A DNA stretch of 5,630 nt from Patescibacteria group bacterium. Lineage in GTDB: Bacteria; Patescibacteriota; Patescibacteriia; UBA9934. The position numbers and the translations under genes were made by a program. Under the pieces are notes generated by a model. The model was not told the origin of the DNA. It saw nothing but the letters and a program-made list of their open reading frames with translations, and did not search any database. Shown here one piece after another: positions 1 through 5,180 of the stretch (positions are counted from its first letter, which is position 1; the number at the start of each line of letters is the position of its first letter). The stretch spans positions 1-5,630 of the forward strand of contig JAHISC010000086.1 of assembly GCA_018818445.1 (NCBI GenBank), given 5' to 3'.

Positions 1-45
1 AAGAAACCATCAGATAGCTTTATTATTCGACGCCGTAAGAAGTAA
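1..45 (+). CDS. rplB: 50S ribosomal protein L2 (uL2), C-terminal end only
   Basis: Only the last 14 codons and a TAA stop (43-45) are present; the gene begins upstream of the window. The residues read KKPSDSFIIRRRKK. This matches the usual L2 ending, a short acidic/polar stretch followed by F-I-[IV]-R-R-R-K-K. L2 is a primary 23S rRNA-binding protein of the large subunit, needed for subunit association and peptidyl transferase activity. Its place directly before rpsS is the normal S10-operon order, which supports the call despite the short fragment. The stop is 5 nt from the rpsS start. Confidence 0.9.
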   Translation, partial: KKPSDSFIIRRRKK

Positions 46-50
46 AATGT

Positions 51-347
51 ATGTCTAGAAGTCTAAAAAAAGGACCTTACGTTGATCCTAACGTAATCAA
101 GAAGATCGCGGCTCAAAAGCCCGATGACAAGCCGATTAAAACATGGTCGCGTGCTTGTTCGATTACGCCAGAAATGGTCGGATTTTCATTTTCAGTTCAC
201 AATGGTAAGGACTTTATTTCTTTCAAAGTTGGAGAAAATATGGTCGGCCATAAGTTAGGTGAATTTGCACCGACGCGTAAATTTGTTCGACATGCAGGTA
301 AGAGTGCTGCAGCTCCAGTGGCAGCTCCTGTTAATCGAAAAGCTTAG
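51..347 (+). CDS. rpsS: 30S ribosomal protein S19 (uS19)
   Basis: S19 is a protein of the small-subunit head that works with S13 near the A and P sites. The 98-residue product starts with the family signature MSRSLKKGPYVD. It carries the conserved blocks IKTWSRA (29-35), ITPEMVG (38-44), VHNGKDF (49-55) and ENMVGHKLGEFAPTRKF (62-78). The family is usually about 92 residues, and the extra length is an Ala/Pro/Lys tail at about 82-98. The start is the only sensible ATG for the signature. It lies 5 nt after the rplB stop, preceded by T and without a clear Shine-Dalgarno sequence. The stop is TAG, one of only two non-TAA stops in the window. Confidence 0.98.
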   Translation: MSRSLKKGPYVDPNVIKKIAAQKPDDKPIKTWSRACSITPEMVGFSFSVHNGKDFISFKVGENMVGHKLGEFAPTRKFVRHAGKSAAAPVAAPVNRKA

Positions 348-356
348 TGAATTAAT

Positions 357-797
357 ATGAACGTTTCAGCACAGGCAAAATTTATTCACATGTCTCCACG
401 TAAAACCCGTTTAGTGGTTAATTTAGTTCGTGGACTTTCTATAAGTGAAGCACGCCGACAGCTTTTATTTTCTAAAAAAGATGCGGCAAAGCCTATTTTG
501 AAAGTTTTGAATTCGGCTGTGGCTAATGCAGTGAATAATTTAGGAGTTGAGGAATCTAGCCTACACATCGCACAGGCATTTGTTGCAGAAGGACCAACAT
601 TTTACCGCTATAAACCGCGTGCTCATGGTAGAGCAATGCCGGTACGAAAGCGCATGTCACATATTACTATCGAGGTTTCGGATGGTTTGGAAGAAGTAAA
701 AAAGGTAGAGGATGTGAAAGCAATAAAAGTAGTAAAAGAGGTCAAAGAAGTTAAAAAAGAAAAAGGCACGAAAGCTGAAAAAACTACAGTTGAGTAA
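357..797 (+). CDS. rplV: 50S ribosomal protein L22 (uL22) with long charged C-terminal tail
   Basis: L22 binds 23S rRNA, and its long beta-hairpin lines the peptide exit tunnel. Residues 1-110 form the complete normal domain. The start includes HMSPRKTRLVVNLVRG (11-26). The middle helix is around ILKVLNSAVANAVNN (47-61). The hairpin and end include EGPTFYRYKPRAHGRAMPVRKR (78-99) and SHITIEV (101-107). The usual protein is about 110 residues, so the 146-residue length here comes from an added tail at 111-146. That tail is made mostly of Lys, Glu and Val and is described in the findings. The start AATATG lies 9 nt after the rpsS stop with no Shine-Dalgarno sequence. The stop is TAA, 6 nt before rpsC. 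Confidence 0.97.
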   Translation: MNVSAQAKFIHMSPRKTRLVVNLVRGLSISEARRQLLFSKKDAAKPILKVLNSAVANAVNNLGVEESSLHIAQAFVAEGPTFYRYKPRAHGRAMPVRKRMSHITIEVSDGLEEVKKVEDVKAIKVVKEVKEVKKEKGTKAEKTTVE

Positions 798-803
798 AAA
801 ATT

Positions 804-1508
804 ATGGGACACAAAATTCATCCAAAAATTTTTAGACTATCGACCATCTATAAGTGGGATTCCAAATGGTTTGCTCCACGACGTCGATATGTAAACACGC
901 TTAAAGAAGATGTGATGCTTCGTGATTTCATTTTAGGAGAGCTTAAAGAAGCTAGCGTAGACACCGTTGAAATTGACCGAAACGCTAATAATATCAGCAT
1001 TACAATCATTTCTGGAAAGCCTGGATTTATTATTGGTCGGGCTGGTGCTGGAATTGAGGATTTGAAGAAAAAGATTTTAAAGAAGTTTTACAGAGGAAAA
1101 CGAGTTGTGATCAACATCAATATTAAAGAAGTTGCTCAACCAGCTCTTTGTGCAAAAATTGTCGGTGAACAGATTGCACAAGAGATCGAAAAACGTTTAC
1201 CTTTCCGACGATCAATGAAAATGGCGATTGAACGCGTAATGAAAGCCGGGGCAAAAGGAGTAAAGCTATCAATTGGTGGAAGATTAAATGGGGCTGATAT
1301 TGCTCGAACAGAAATGATTTCTGACGGTAGTATTCCTTTACACAACCTACGGGCTGATATCGATTTTGCTCGAGTTCGGGCGAATACGATCTACGGCGTT
1401 ATCGGTATAAAAGTTTGGATTTATCGTGGTGAAGTGTTTGATAGTGAAGATGCCACACCAAAAACTATTGAAAAACCTAAGCGTCGTGGTCACGATGACC
1501 GACGTTAG
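804..1508 (+). CDS. rpsC: 30S ribosomal protein S3 (uS3)
   Basis: S3 sits on the small-subunit head at the mRNA entry channel. The product has 234 residues, a normal length for the family. It opens with MGHKIHPKIFRL and WDSKWFA (18-24). A type II KH domain follows, with its GxxG loop as GRAG (78-81) after KPGFI. The C-terminal domain has LPFRRSMKMAIERVMKAGAKG (132-152), GRLNGADIARTE (159-170) and LRADIDFA, then YGVIGIKVWIYRGE (197-210). R135, R136 and K139 align with E. coli R131, R132 and K135, the residues linked to mRNA helicase activity. About 24 residues of charged tail follow. Nine of the 23 arginines use CGA. The start ATTATG is 6 nt after rplV and the stop is TAG. The MGHK opening is one reason I favour Patescibacteria. 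Confidence 0.98.
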   Translation: MGHKIHPKIFRLSTIYKWDSKWFAPRRRYVNTLKEDVMLRDFILGELKEASVDTVEIDRNANNISITIISGKPGFIIGRAGAGIEDLKKKILKKFYRGKRVVININIKEVAQPALCAKIVGEQIAQEIEKRLPFRRSMKMAIERVMKAGAKGVKLSIGGRLNGADIARTEMISDGSIPLHNLRADIDFARVRANTIYGVIGIKVWIYRGEVFDSEDATPKTIEKPKRRGHDDRR

Positions 1509-1528
1509 TCAATGAATGAATCATCTAT
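1509..1528 (+). other. Longest intergenic gap, between rpsC and rplP
   Basis: These 20 nt are the widest spacing in the window; other gaps are 1-9 nt. They contain a short tandem AATG/AATG stretch (1511-1518) and no Shine-Dalgarno-like purine run. A TGA in the rplP frame at 1517-1519 blocks any longer rplP. This fixes the start at 1529 or the internal ATG at 1535. I see no promoter or hairpin strong enough to call. Confidence 0.6.
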
Positions 1529-1942
1529 ATGTTGATGCCAAAAAAAATGAAATACCGGAAGCGTCAGAAACGACGCTCAAAGGGAGATCGAATTGCGACT
1601 CAGAAGACGCAAGTGGATTTTGGCGCCTATGGATTAAAGGCAATAACTGAATCTTGGGTAACTGCACGGCAAATTGAGGCAGCACGTCGAGCAATTACAC
1701 GTTATGTTAAACGCGGTGGAAAGGTATGGATTCGAATTTTTCCAGATCATCCTGTAACTGCTCATGGAGCTGAGTCTCCGATGGGTAAAGGAAAGGGTGG
1801 CGTTGATTACTACATGACGCCAGTTAGAGCAGGAACAGTTATGTTCGAAATGGATGGAGTCTCCGAAGAACAAGCTCGAGAGGCTTTGCGCCTCGCGGCT
1901 CATAAACTCCCTTTAAAAACGAAGTTTGTATCAAGGGTATAA
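1529..1942 (+). CDS. rplP: 50S ribosomal protein L16 (uL16)
   Basis: L16 joins the large subunit late in assembly, organises the A-site finger and 5S rRNA region, and contacts A-site tRNA. The 137-residue product matches the family in length and blocks. These are MLMPKKMKYRKRQK at the start, FGAYGLKA (31-38), TARQIEAARRAITR (45-58), VWIRIFPDHPVT (66-77), MGKGKGGVDYY (85-95), MFEMDGVSEEQAREALRLAAHKLP (about 100-123) and KTKFVSRV at the end. The start at 1529 is preferred to the ATG at 1535. It gives the family's usual ML.PK opening and is preceded by T like all other starts here, whereas 1535 is preceded by G. Residue 84 is proline where E. coli has the hydroxylated Arg81. A run of eight A lies at 1540-1547. 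Confidence 0.97.
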   Translation: MLMPKKMKYRKRQKRRSKGDRIATQKTQVDFGAYGLKAITESWVTARQIEAARRAITRYVKRGGKVWIRIFPDHPVTAHGAESPMGKGKGGVDYYMTPVRAGTVMFEMDGVSEEQAREALRLAAHKLPLKTKFVSRV

Positions 1943-1952
1943 ATATCATATG
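1943..1952 (+). promoter_or_regulatory. Translation start region deciding the rpmC start
   Basis: The 7-nt gap after the rplP stop ends in CAT directly before ATG at 1950. An in-frame TTG at 1926 would add eight residues (MYQGYKYH) and overlap rplP. The L29 family begins at or near the M-D/K-x-x-[ED]-L pattern seen from 1950, and ATATG matches the neighbouring starts, so 1950 is chosen. An AAGGG at 1933-1937 lies 12 nt upstream, too far to be a typical Shine-Dalgarno sequence. Confidence 0.7.
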
Positions 1953-2162
1953 GATTTCAAGGATTTGAAAAATAAATCAGCCAACGAATTGCAACGGATG
2001 TTGGCAGAAGAGAGAGGTCGTTTGTACGATCTACGCTTGAAATTGGCTGTTAATCAGTTAAAGAATACACGTCAGGTTCGAGAAGTTCGAACAAGCATAG
2101 CTCAGATTCTTACCCAATTGACTGATTTAAAGTTAAAGGAGACATTGTCTAAAGAAAGCTAA
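1950..2162 (+). CDS. rpmC: 50S ribosomal protein L29 (uL29)
   Basis: L29 is a small two-helix protein beside the peptide exit tunnel, next to L23, at the docking site for trigger factor and SRP. The product has 70 residues; the family is usually 60-70. It shows the expected pattern: MDFKDLKNKSANELQRMLAE (1-20), then LYDLRLKLAVNQLKNTRQVRE (25-45) with the conserved L-x-x-L-R-[FL]-x-x-A-x-x-Q-L-x-N core. A C-terminal helix rich in Leu, Thr and Lys follows (about 48-66). The gene sits between rplP and rpsQ as usual. It ends in TAA, with 2 nt to the rpsQ start. Confidence 0.96.
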   Translation: MDFKDLKNKSANELQRMLAEERGRLYDLRLKLAVNQLKNTRQVREVRTSIAQILTQLTDLKLKETLSKES

Positions 2163-2164
2163 GT

Positions 2165-2422
2165 ATGGAAAATAATAAGAAACAATCAAATAAACGTCGA
2201 TTTGTGGCAACTGTTGTCTCCGATAAAATGGATAAAACAGTGGTGGTTAAGGTAGATCGAACAATTTCTCATGCTAAATATGGCAAGCGTTACACAGTAA
2301 GCAAGCGCCTAAAAGCTCATGATGAAGGGAATACTGCTAAAGTTGGTGATCAGGTTTTGATTGAAGAAACAGCACCAAAATCAAAGGATAAGAACTGGAG
2401 AATTGTAAACCAATCAAAGTAA
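2165..2422 (+). CDS. rpsQ: 30S ribosomal protein S17 (uS17)
   Basis: S17 is a primary 16S rRNA-binding protein of the small-subunit body with an OB-type beta barrel. The 85-residue product is a normal length. After a short basic lead (1-12) it has FVATVVSDKMDKTVVVKVDR (13-32), then YGKRYTVSKRLKAHDEGNTAKVGDQV (39-64), IEETAPKSKDKNW (66-78) and a short basic end. These match the family's V-V-S-D-K-M-x-K-T-V-V-V and K-x-H-D-E-x-N signatures. It is the last gene of the S10 half. Its TAA stop is followed after a single T by the ATG of rplN, so the junction reads TAATATG. Confidence 0.97.
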   Translation: MENNKKQSNKRRFVATVVSDKMDKTVVVKVDRTISHAKYGKRYTVSKRLKAHDEGNTAKVGDQVLIEETAPKSKDKNWRIVNQSK

Positions 2423-2423
2423 T

Positions 2424-2795
2424 ATGGTTCAGCATAGATCAATGTTAAAAGTAGCGGATAATACTGGAGCTAAAAAGCTTCAGGTGATTCGAGTACTCGG
2501 TGGATATAGGAAGCGATACGCTCGAATAGGCGATATCGTTACTGTTGTAGTTAAGGAAGCGGTTCCACATAGCAATGTTAAGAAGAGTGACGTCGTTCAT
2601 GCTGTTTTGGTGCGTGTTCGTAAAGAAACTCGCCGGGCTGATGGATCGTATATCCGTTTTGATGAAAATGCTGCTGTGATTATTGACAAGAGTTCAAAGG
2701 AGCCAAAAGGTACACGCATTTTTGGACCAGTAGCTCGAGAACTTCGTGCACAAGGATTTACAAAAATAATTTCTCTTGCGCCTGAGGTGCTTTAA
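2424..2795 (+). CDS. rplN: 50S ribosomal protein L14 (uL14)
   Basis: L14 lies at the subunit interface, helps form bridges with 16S rRNA and is the target of the silencing factor RsfS. The 123-residue product is close to the family's 122. It has MLKVADNTGAKKLQVIRVLGG (7-27), IGDIVTVVVKEAVP (35-48), VKKSDVVHAVLVRVRKETRR (52-71), IRFDENAAVIID (77-88), GTRIFGPVARELR (96-108) and the end FTKIISLAPEVL. It opens the spc half. A separate spc promoter exists before rplN in E. coli, but only 1 nt separates it from rpsQ here. Any promoter would have to lie inside rpsQ, and none was evident. The start has no Shine-Dalgarno sequence. Confidence 0.98.
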   Translation: MVQHRSMLKVADNTGAKKLQVIRVLGGYRKRYARIGDIVTVVVKEAVPHSNVKKSDVVHAVLVRVRKETRRADGSYIRFDENAAVIIDKSSKEPKGTRIFGPVARELRAQGFTKIISLAPEVL

Positions 2796-2804
2796 TTTAT
2801 TGAT

Positions 2805-3122
2805 ATGAAGATTAAAACAGGCGACAACGTACGCATCACTGCGGGTAAAGAAAAAGGGAAGACTGGAAAAGTTGTTCAGGTTTTTCCAGTACTCAATAAA
2901 GTAGTTGTAGAGAATCTTAACATCGCTGTTAAGCATCTTAAGAAGCGTGGCAAAACAGCTGGTCAAAGAATTGAATACAGCGCACCATTAGATGCTTCAA
3001 ACGTTCGAGTGATTGGTAAAACAGGAGAAGGTCGTGTTGGCTTTAAATATCTTGAAAAAGATGGAAAACGTACTAAAGTTAGGATTTTGAAAACAAAAAA
3101 AGGTAGTGAAGATTTAGATTAA
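2805..3122 (+). CDS. rplX: 50S ribosomal protein L24 (uL24)
   Basis: L24 is an early assembly initiator that binds near the 5' end of 23S rRNA and ends near the exit tunnel. The 105-residue product is a normal length. The N-terminal KOW motif is plain: MKIKTGDNVRITAGKEKGKTGKV (1-23). It is followed by VVVENLNIAVKHLKK (33-47), then APLDASNVRVI (60-70) and RVGFKYLEKDGKRTKVRI (77-94). The last residues form a short acidic tail (GSEDLD). The start GATATG is 9 nt after the rplN stop. A GAGGTG at 2784-2789 matches the anti-Shine-Dalgarno well but lies 15 nt from the ATG and encodes part of L14, so it may be coincidence. The stop is TAA, 1 nt before rplE. Confidence 0.97.
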   Translation: MKIKTGDNVRITAGKEKGKTGKVVQVFPVLNKVVVENLNIAVKHLKKRGKTAGQRIEYSAPLDASNVRVIGKTGEGRVGFKYLEKDGKRTKVRILKTKKGSEDLD

Positions 3123-3123
3123 T

Positions 3124-3669
3124 ATGAGTATTCTTAAAGAAAAATACAATAGCAATGTTGTTCCAGCACTCAAGAAAGAGTTTGGTTTAAAAAATAATCT
3201 TGAAGTGCCAAAGGTCATTAAAGTGACTTTAAACTCCGGACTTAGCGCTAAGCGTGATCCGAAGTTTATTGACATTATTACTGATACATTAACTAAAGTA
3301 TCTGGTCAGAAACCTGTGACAACCAAAGCTCGTAAATCTGAGTCTGGCTTTAAGATTAGAGAAGGCATGATTGTGGGAACAATGGTTACTTTGCGTGGAG
3401 GTAGAATGTGGAGTTTCTTAGATAAACTAGTTAATGTTGCTTTTCCACGTGTACGAGACTTCCGCGGTATTCCAGAATCAGCAGTTGATGCAGACGGAAA
3501 TTTTAATTACGGTTTTAAGGAACAGCTAGCTTTTCCAGAAGTGGATCCTGATGCGATTGAAACCTCACATGGTTTGCAGGTGTCAGTTACTACAACAGCA
3601 ACAAGTCATGCAGAAGGCCTAGCACTTTTCACTGGACTAGGATTCCCATTTAAGAAAGCAGAAAAATAA
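3124..3669 (+). CDS. rplE: 50S ribosomal protein L5 (uL5)
   Basis: L5 binds 5S rRNA in the central protuberance and touches P-site tRNA. The 181-residue product is close to the family's 179. It contains VPKVIKVTLNSGL (28-40), VSGQKPVTTKARKSESGFKIREGM (59-82), VTLRGGRMWSFLDKLVNVAFPRVRDFRGI (88-116), QLAFPEVDPD (134-143) and the end HAEGLALFTGLGFPF (162-176). The segment VTLNSGLSAKRDPKF is less typical than the usual V-x-N-M-G-V-G motif, but the rest is firm. The start lies one T after the rplX stop, giving TAATATG, the same junction as rpsQ-rplN. In E. coli this region holds the S8 feedback site on the spc mRNA; no clear equivalent fold was seen. Confidence 0.97.
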   Translation: MSILKEKYNSNVVPALKKEFGLKNNLEVPKVIKVTLNSGLSAKRDPKFIDIITDTLTKVSGQKPVTTKARKSESGFKIREGMIVGTMVTLRGGRMWSFLDKLVNVAFPRVRDFRGIPESAVDADGNFNYGFKEQLAFPEVDPDAIETSHGLQVSVTTTATSHAEGLALFTGLGFPFKKAEK

Positions 3670-3671
3670 AT

Positions 3672-3857
3672 ATGGCAACTCAGAATCAAATTGTAAAATC
3701 TCAGAATACGCCAAAGTACATGACTCGTCATGTTAATCGGTGTTGGAGATGTGGACGAAACCGTTTTTACATGAGAGCCTTTGGCCTTTGTCGTATTTGT
3801 TTCCGTGAACTCGCCAATCGTGGAGAAGTTCCTGGAATTAAAAAAGCAAGTTGGTAA
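3672..3857 (+). CDS. rpsN: 30S ribosomal protein S14, zinc-binding type (uS14)
   Basis: S14 belongs to the small-subunit head and binds 16S rRNA near S3 and S10. The 61-residue length and the pairs CWRC (24-27) and CRIC (40-43) identify the short zinc-ribbon form, which holds one zinc through four cysteines. The long cysteine-free form has about 101 residues. The end CFRELANRGEVPGIKKASW is the standard ending. The start ATATG lies 2 nt after the rplE stop, and the upstream bases are mostly A with no Shine-Dalgarno sequence. Having the zinc form in the operon position is common in Gram-positive bacteria and Patescibacteria. A zinc-free paralogue elsewhere in the genome cannot be excluded from this window. 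Confidence 0.98.
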   Translation: MATQNQIVKSQNTPKYMTRHVNRCWRCGRNRFYMRAFGLCRICFRELANRGEVPGIKKASW

Positions 3858-3864
3858 GTAGCAT

Positions 3865-4260
3865 ATGATGACAGATCCAATCTCAGACATGTTGACTCGA
3901 ATTAGAAATGCAGCCATGGTTAAAAAAACCAAGGTCGAGTTACCGATGTCAAAAATCAAATACGCTATCGCTAAAATTTTAGAAGCGGAAGGCTACTTGG
4001 AAGGCGTTGAGGCTTTCGAAGAAGCTGGTAAGCCAATGTTGCGATTCCGTGTTAAATACGATGAAGCAAGACGTTCAAAAGTCTCTTCTTTAAAGCGCAT
4101 TAGCACACCTGGACGACGCGTTTATATGAAAGCTGATGAATTGCCACGGGTGCTTTCAGGTTTTGGTCTAGCTATTATTTCAACACCAAACGGTCTAATG
4201 ACTGGTAATGAAGCAAGAAAGCGTAGACTTGGTGGAGAAATTATTTGCGAAGTATTCTAA
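3865..4260 (+). CDS. rpsH: 30S ribosomal protein S8 (uS8)
   Basis: S8 is a primary binder of the 16S rRNA central domain and, in E. coli, the translational repressor of the spc operon. The 131-residue product matches the family length. It has MTDPISDMLTRIRNA (2-16), VELPMSKIKYAIAKILEAEGYL (24-45), RISTPGRRVY (78-87) and the signature STPNGLMTGNEARKRRLGGEIICEVF (106-131). The sequence begins ATGATG. I keep 3865 because it is preceded by T, like all other starts here, while 3868 is preceded by G; the difference is a single residue. The gap to rpsN is 7 nt. The stop is TAA, followed by ATAT and then the rplF ATG. Confidence 0.98.
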   Translation: MMTDPISDMLTRIRNAAMVKKTKVELPMSKIKYAIAKILEAEGYLEGVEAFEEAGKPMLRFRVKYDEARRSKVSSLKRISTPGRRVYMKADELPRVLSGFGLAIISTPNGLMTGNEARKRRLGGEIICEVF

Positions 4261-4267
4261 ATATATG
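4261..4267 (+). promoter_or_regulatory. Translation start region deciding the rplF start
   Basis: The gap after the rpsH stop is ATAT, followed directly by ATG at 4265. The open frame extends back to an ATG at 4208 inside rpsH. That start would add 19 residues absent from the L6 family, and it is not preceded by T (it follows A). The start at 4265 gives the standard MSRIGKK opening and is chosen. Confidence 0.85.
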
Positions 4268-4813
4268 TCACGTATTGGAAAGAAATCAGTAAAGATTCCA
4301 GATGGTGTTACGGTCGATATCAAAGGCCAAGACATAACTGTTAAAGGACCTAAGGGTGAACTATCCCTTCGGTTGCATCCTCGTACAAAAATTACGGAGG
4401 AATCGACTGATGAAGGAAAACAATTAGTAGTTAGTGTTCTAGATGACAAACAGGATAAGGCAATTTGGGGAACTATGCGAGCGTTAGTAGCAAATCTTGT
4501 TGAAGGTGTAACTGTTGGTTTTACTAAAAAACTTGAGTTAAATGGAGTTGGTTTTCGCATGAATTTGCAAGGATCAACATTGGTAATGGCTCTTGGTTTC
4601 TCACACGAAGTTCGATATGAACTTCCAAAAGATGTTACAGCTACAGTAGAAGCTAATGTTTTGACACTAACTAGCTCAGACGCTCAGAGCGTAGGGCAGA
4701 CAGCAGCAGAAATTCGATCTCTTAAGAAACCAGAACCGTATAAAGGAAAAGGTTTCCGGTATAGCGACGAATTTGTTCGACGCAAAGTCGGTAAAGCAGC
4801 AAAGACTGATTAA
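4265..4813 (+). CDS. rplF: 50S ribosomal protein L6 (uL6)
   Basis: L6 binds 23S rRNA near the sarcin-ricin loop and factor-binding site. The 182-residue product from this start is close to the family's 177-180. It opens MSRIGKKSVKIPDGV (1-15), then has VKGPKGELS (26-34), WGTMRALVANLVEGVTVGFTKKLELNGVGFR (68-98) and the second-domain signature PEPYKGKGFRYSDEFVRRKVGKAAK (156-180). The two halves show the repeated L6 fold: the GxxV.V.G..ITVKGPKG block near residue 20-31 and the LTLTSSDAQSVGQ block (132-144). The gene follows rpsH by 4 nt and precedes rplR by 5 nt. No Shine-Dalgarno sequence is visible. Confidence 0.98.
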   Translation: MSRIGKKSVKIPDGVTVDIKGQDITVKGPKGELSLRLHPRTKITEESTDEGKQLVVSVLDDKQDKAIWGTMRALVANLVEGVTVGFTKKLELNGVGFRMNLQGSTLVMALGFSHEVRYELPKDVTATVEANVLTLTSSDAQSVGQTAAEIRSLKKPEPYKGKGFRYSDEFVRRKVGKAAKTD

Positions 4814-4818
4814 TCAAT

Positions 4819-5175
4819 ATGAAGAACGAATCACAACATAAGCGAGTGAAAGCAGGGCGCCGCTCACGTAGAACGCGAGCCCGTATTCAAAGTGGACATA
4901 AACCACGTTTGAATGTCTTTCGTTCCTTAAAACATATTTACGCGCAGGTTATTGATGACCAGCAAAGTAAAACACTTGTTGCATCATCTGATAAAGCTAT
5001 CGATAAAAAAGGAAAGAAACCGGTTGAAATCGCAGCCTTAATTGGAGCTGATATTGCAAAAAAAGCAACTGAGGCTGGAATTAAGGAAGTTGTTTTTGAC
5101 CGAGGACCTTATAAATATCATGGCCGTGTCAAAGCGTTAGCTGAGGCGGCGCGAGAGGGAGGTCTAGAATTTTAA
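4819..5175 (+). CDS. rplR: 50S ribosomal protein L18 (uL18)
   Basis: L18 binds 5S rRNA together with L5 in the central protuberance and carries it into the large subunit. The 118-residue product is a normal length. The basic, probably flexible N-terminus (RVKAGRRSRRTRARI, 9-23) is followed by PRLNVFRSLKHIYAQVIDD (29-47), TLVASS (52-57), GADIAKKATEAGIKEVVFDRGPYKYHGRVKALAEAAREGGLEF (76-118). That last block is the family signature and standard ending. The start AATATG lies 5 nt after rplF. The codons of the conserved end contain GGGAGGT (5157-5163), which resembles a Shine-Dalgarno sequence for the following rpsE but is 17 nt from its ATG. Confidence 0.98.
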   Translation: MKNESQHKRVKAGRRSRRTRARIQSGHKPRLNVFRSLKHIYAQVIDDQQSKTLVASSDKAIDKKGKKPVEIAALIGADIAKKATEAGIKEVVFDRGPYKYHGRVKALAEAAREGGLEF

Positions 5176-5180
5176 AGCGT

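Noticed and set aside
1512..1535. Seven-codon mini-frame (MNESSIC, then TGA) overlapping the rplP start, a possible leader peptide
   Set aside because: It is very short, its ATG is preceded by A unlike the real starts, and no hairpin or attenuator accompanies it. Chance is the simpler explanation.
1540..1547. Run of eight A near the rplP start as a programmed frameshift or slippage site
   Set aside because: The frame is intact through it into a complete L16, and the alternative frame leads to no meaningful protein. It is only a possible error-prone tract.
2784..2789. GAGGTG as a Shine-Dalgarno sequence for rplX
   Set aside because: The 15-nt spacing is well beyond the usual 5-9 nt, and the bases encode the conserved C-terminal end of L14.
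3090..3160. S8 feedback-repression site near the rplX-rplE junction, as in E. coli
   Set aside because: I looked for a helix resembling the S8 site of 16S rRNA and saw no convincing stem by eye. An RNA covariance search could settle it.
3606..3959. 117-codon open frame on the minus strand across rplE, rpsN and rpsH
   Set aside because: It is fully antisense to three certain genes, has no recognisable domain and no separate start signal. It is a shadow of their codon pattern.
4208..4264. Upstream in-frame start for rplF
   Set aside because: It would add 19 residues absent from L6 and overlap rpsH by 53 nt. The start at 4265 gives the standard MSRIGKK opening.
4195..4560. 121-codon minus-strand open frame over rpsH and rplF
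   Set aside because: It lies opposite conserved L6 and S8 coding sequence and has no family features.
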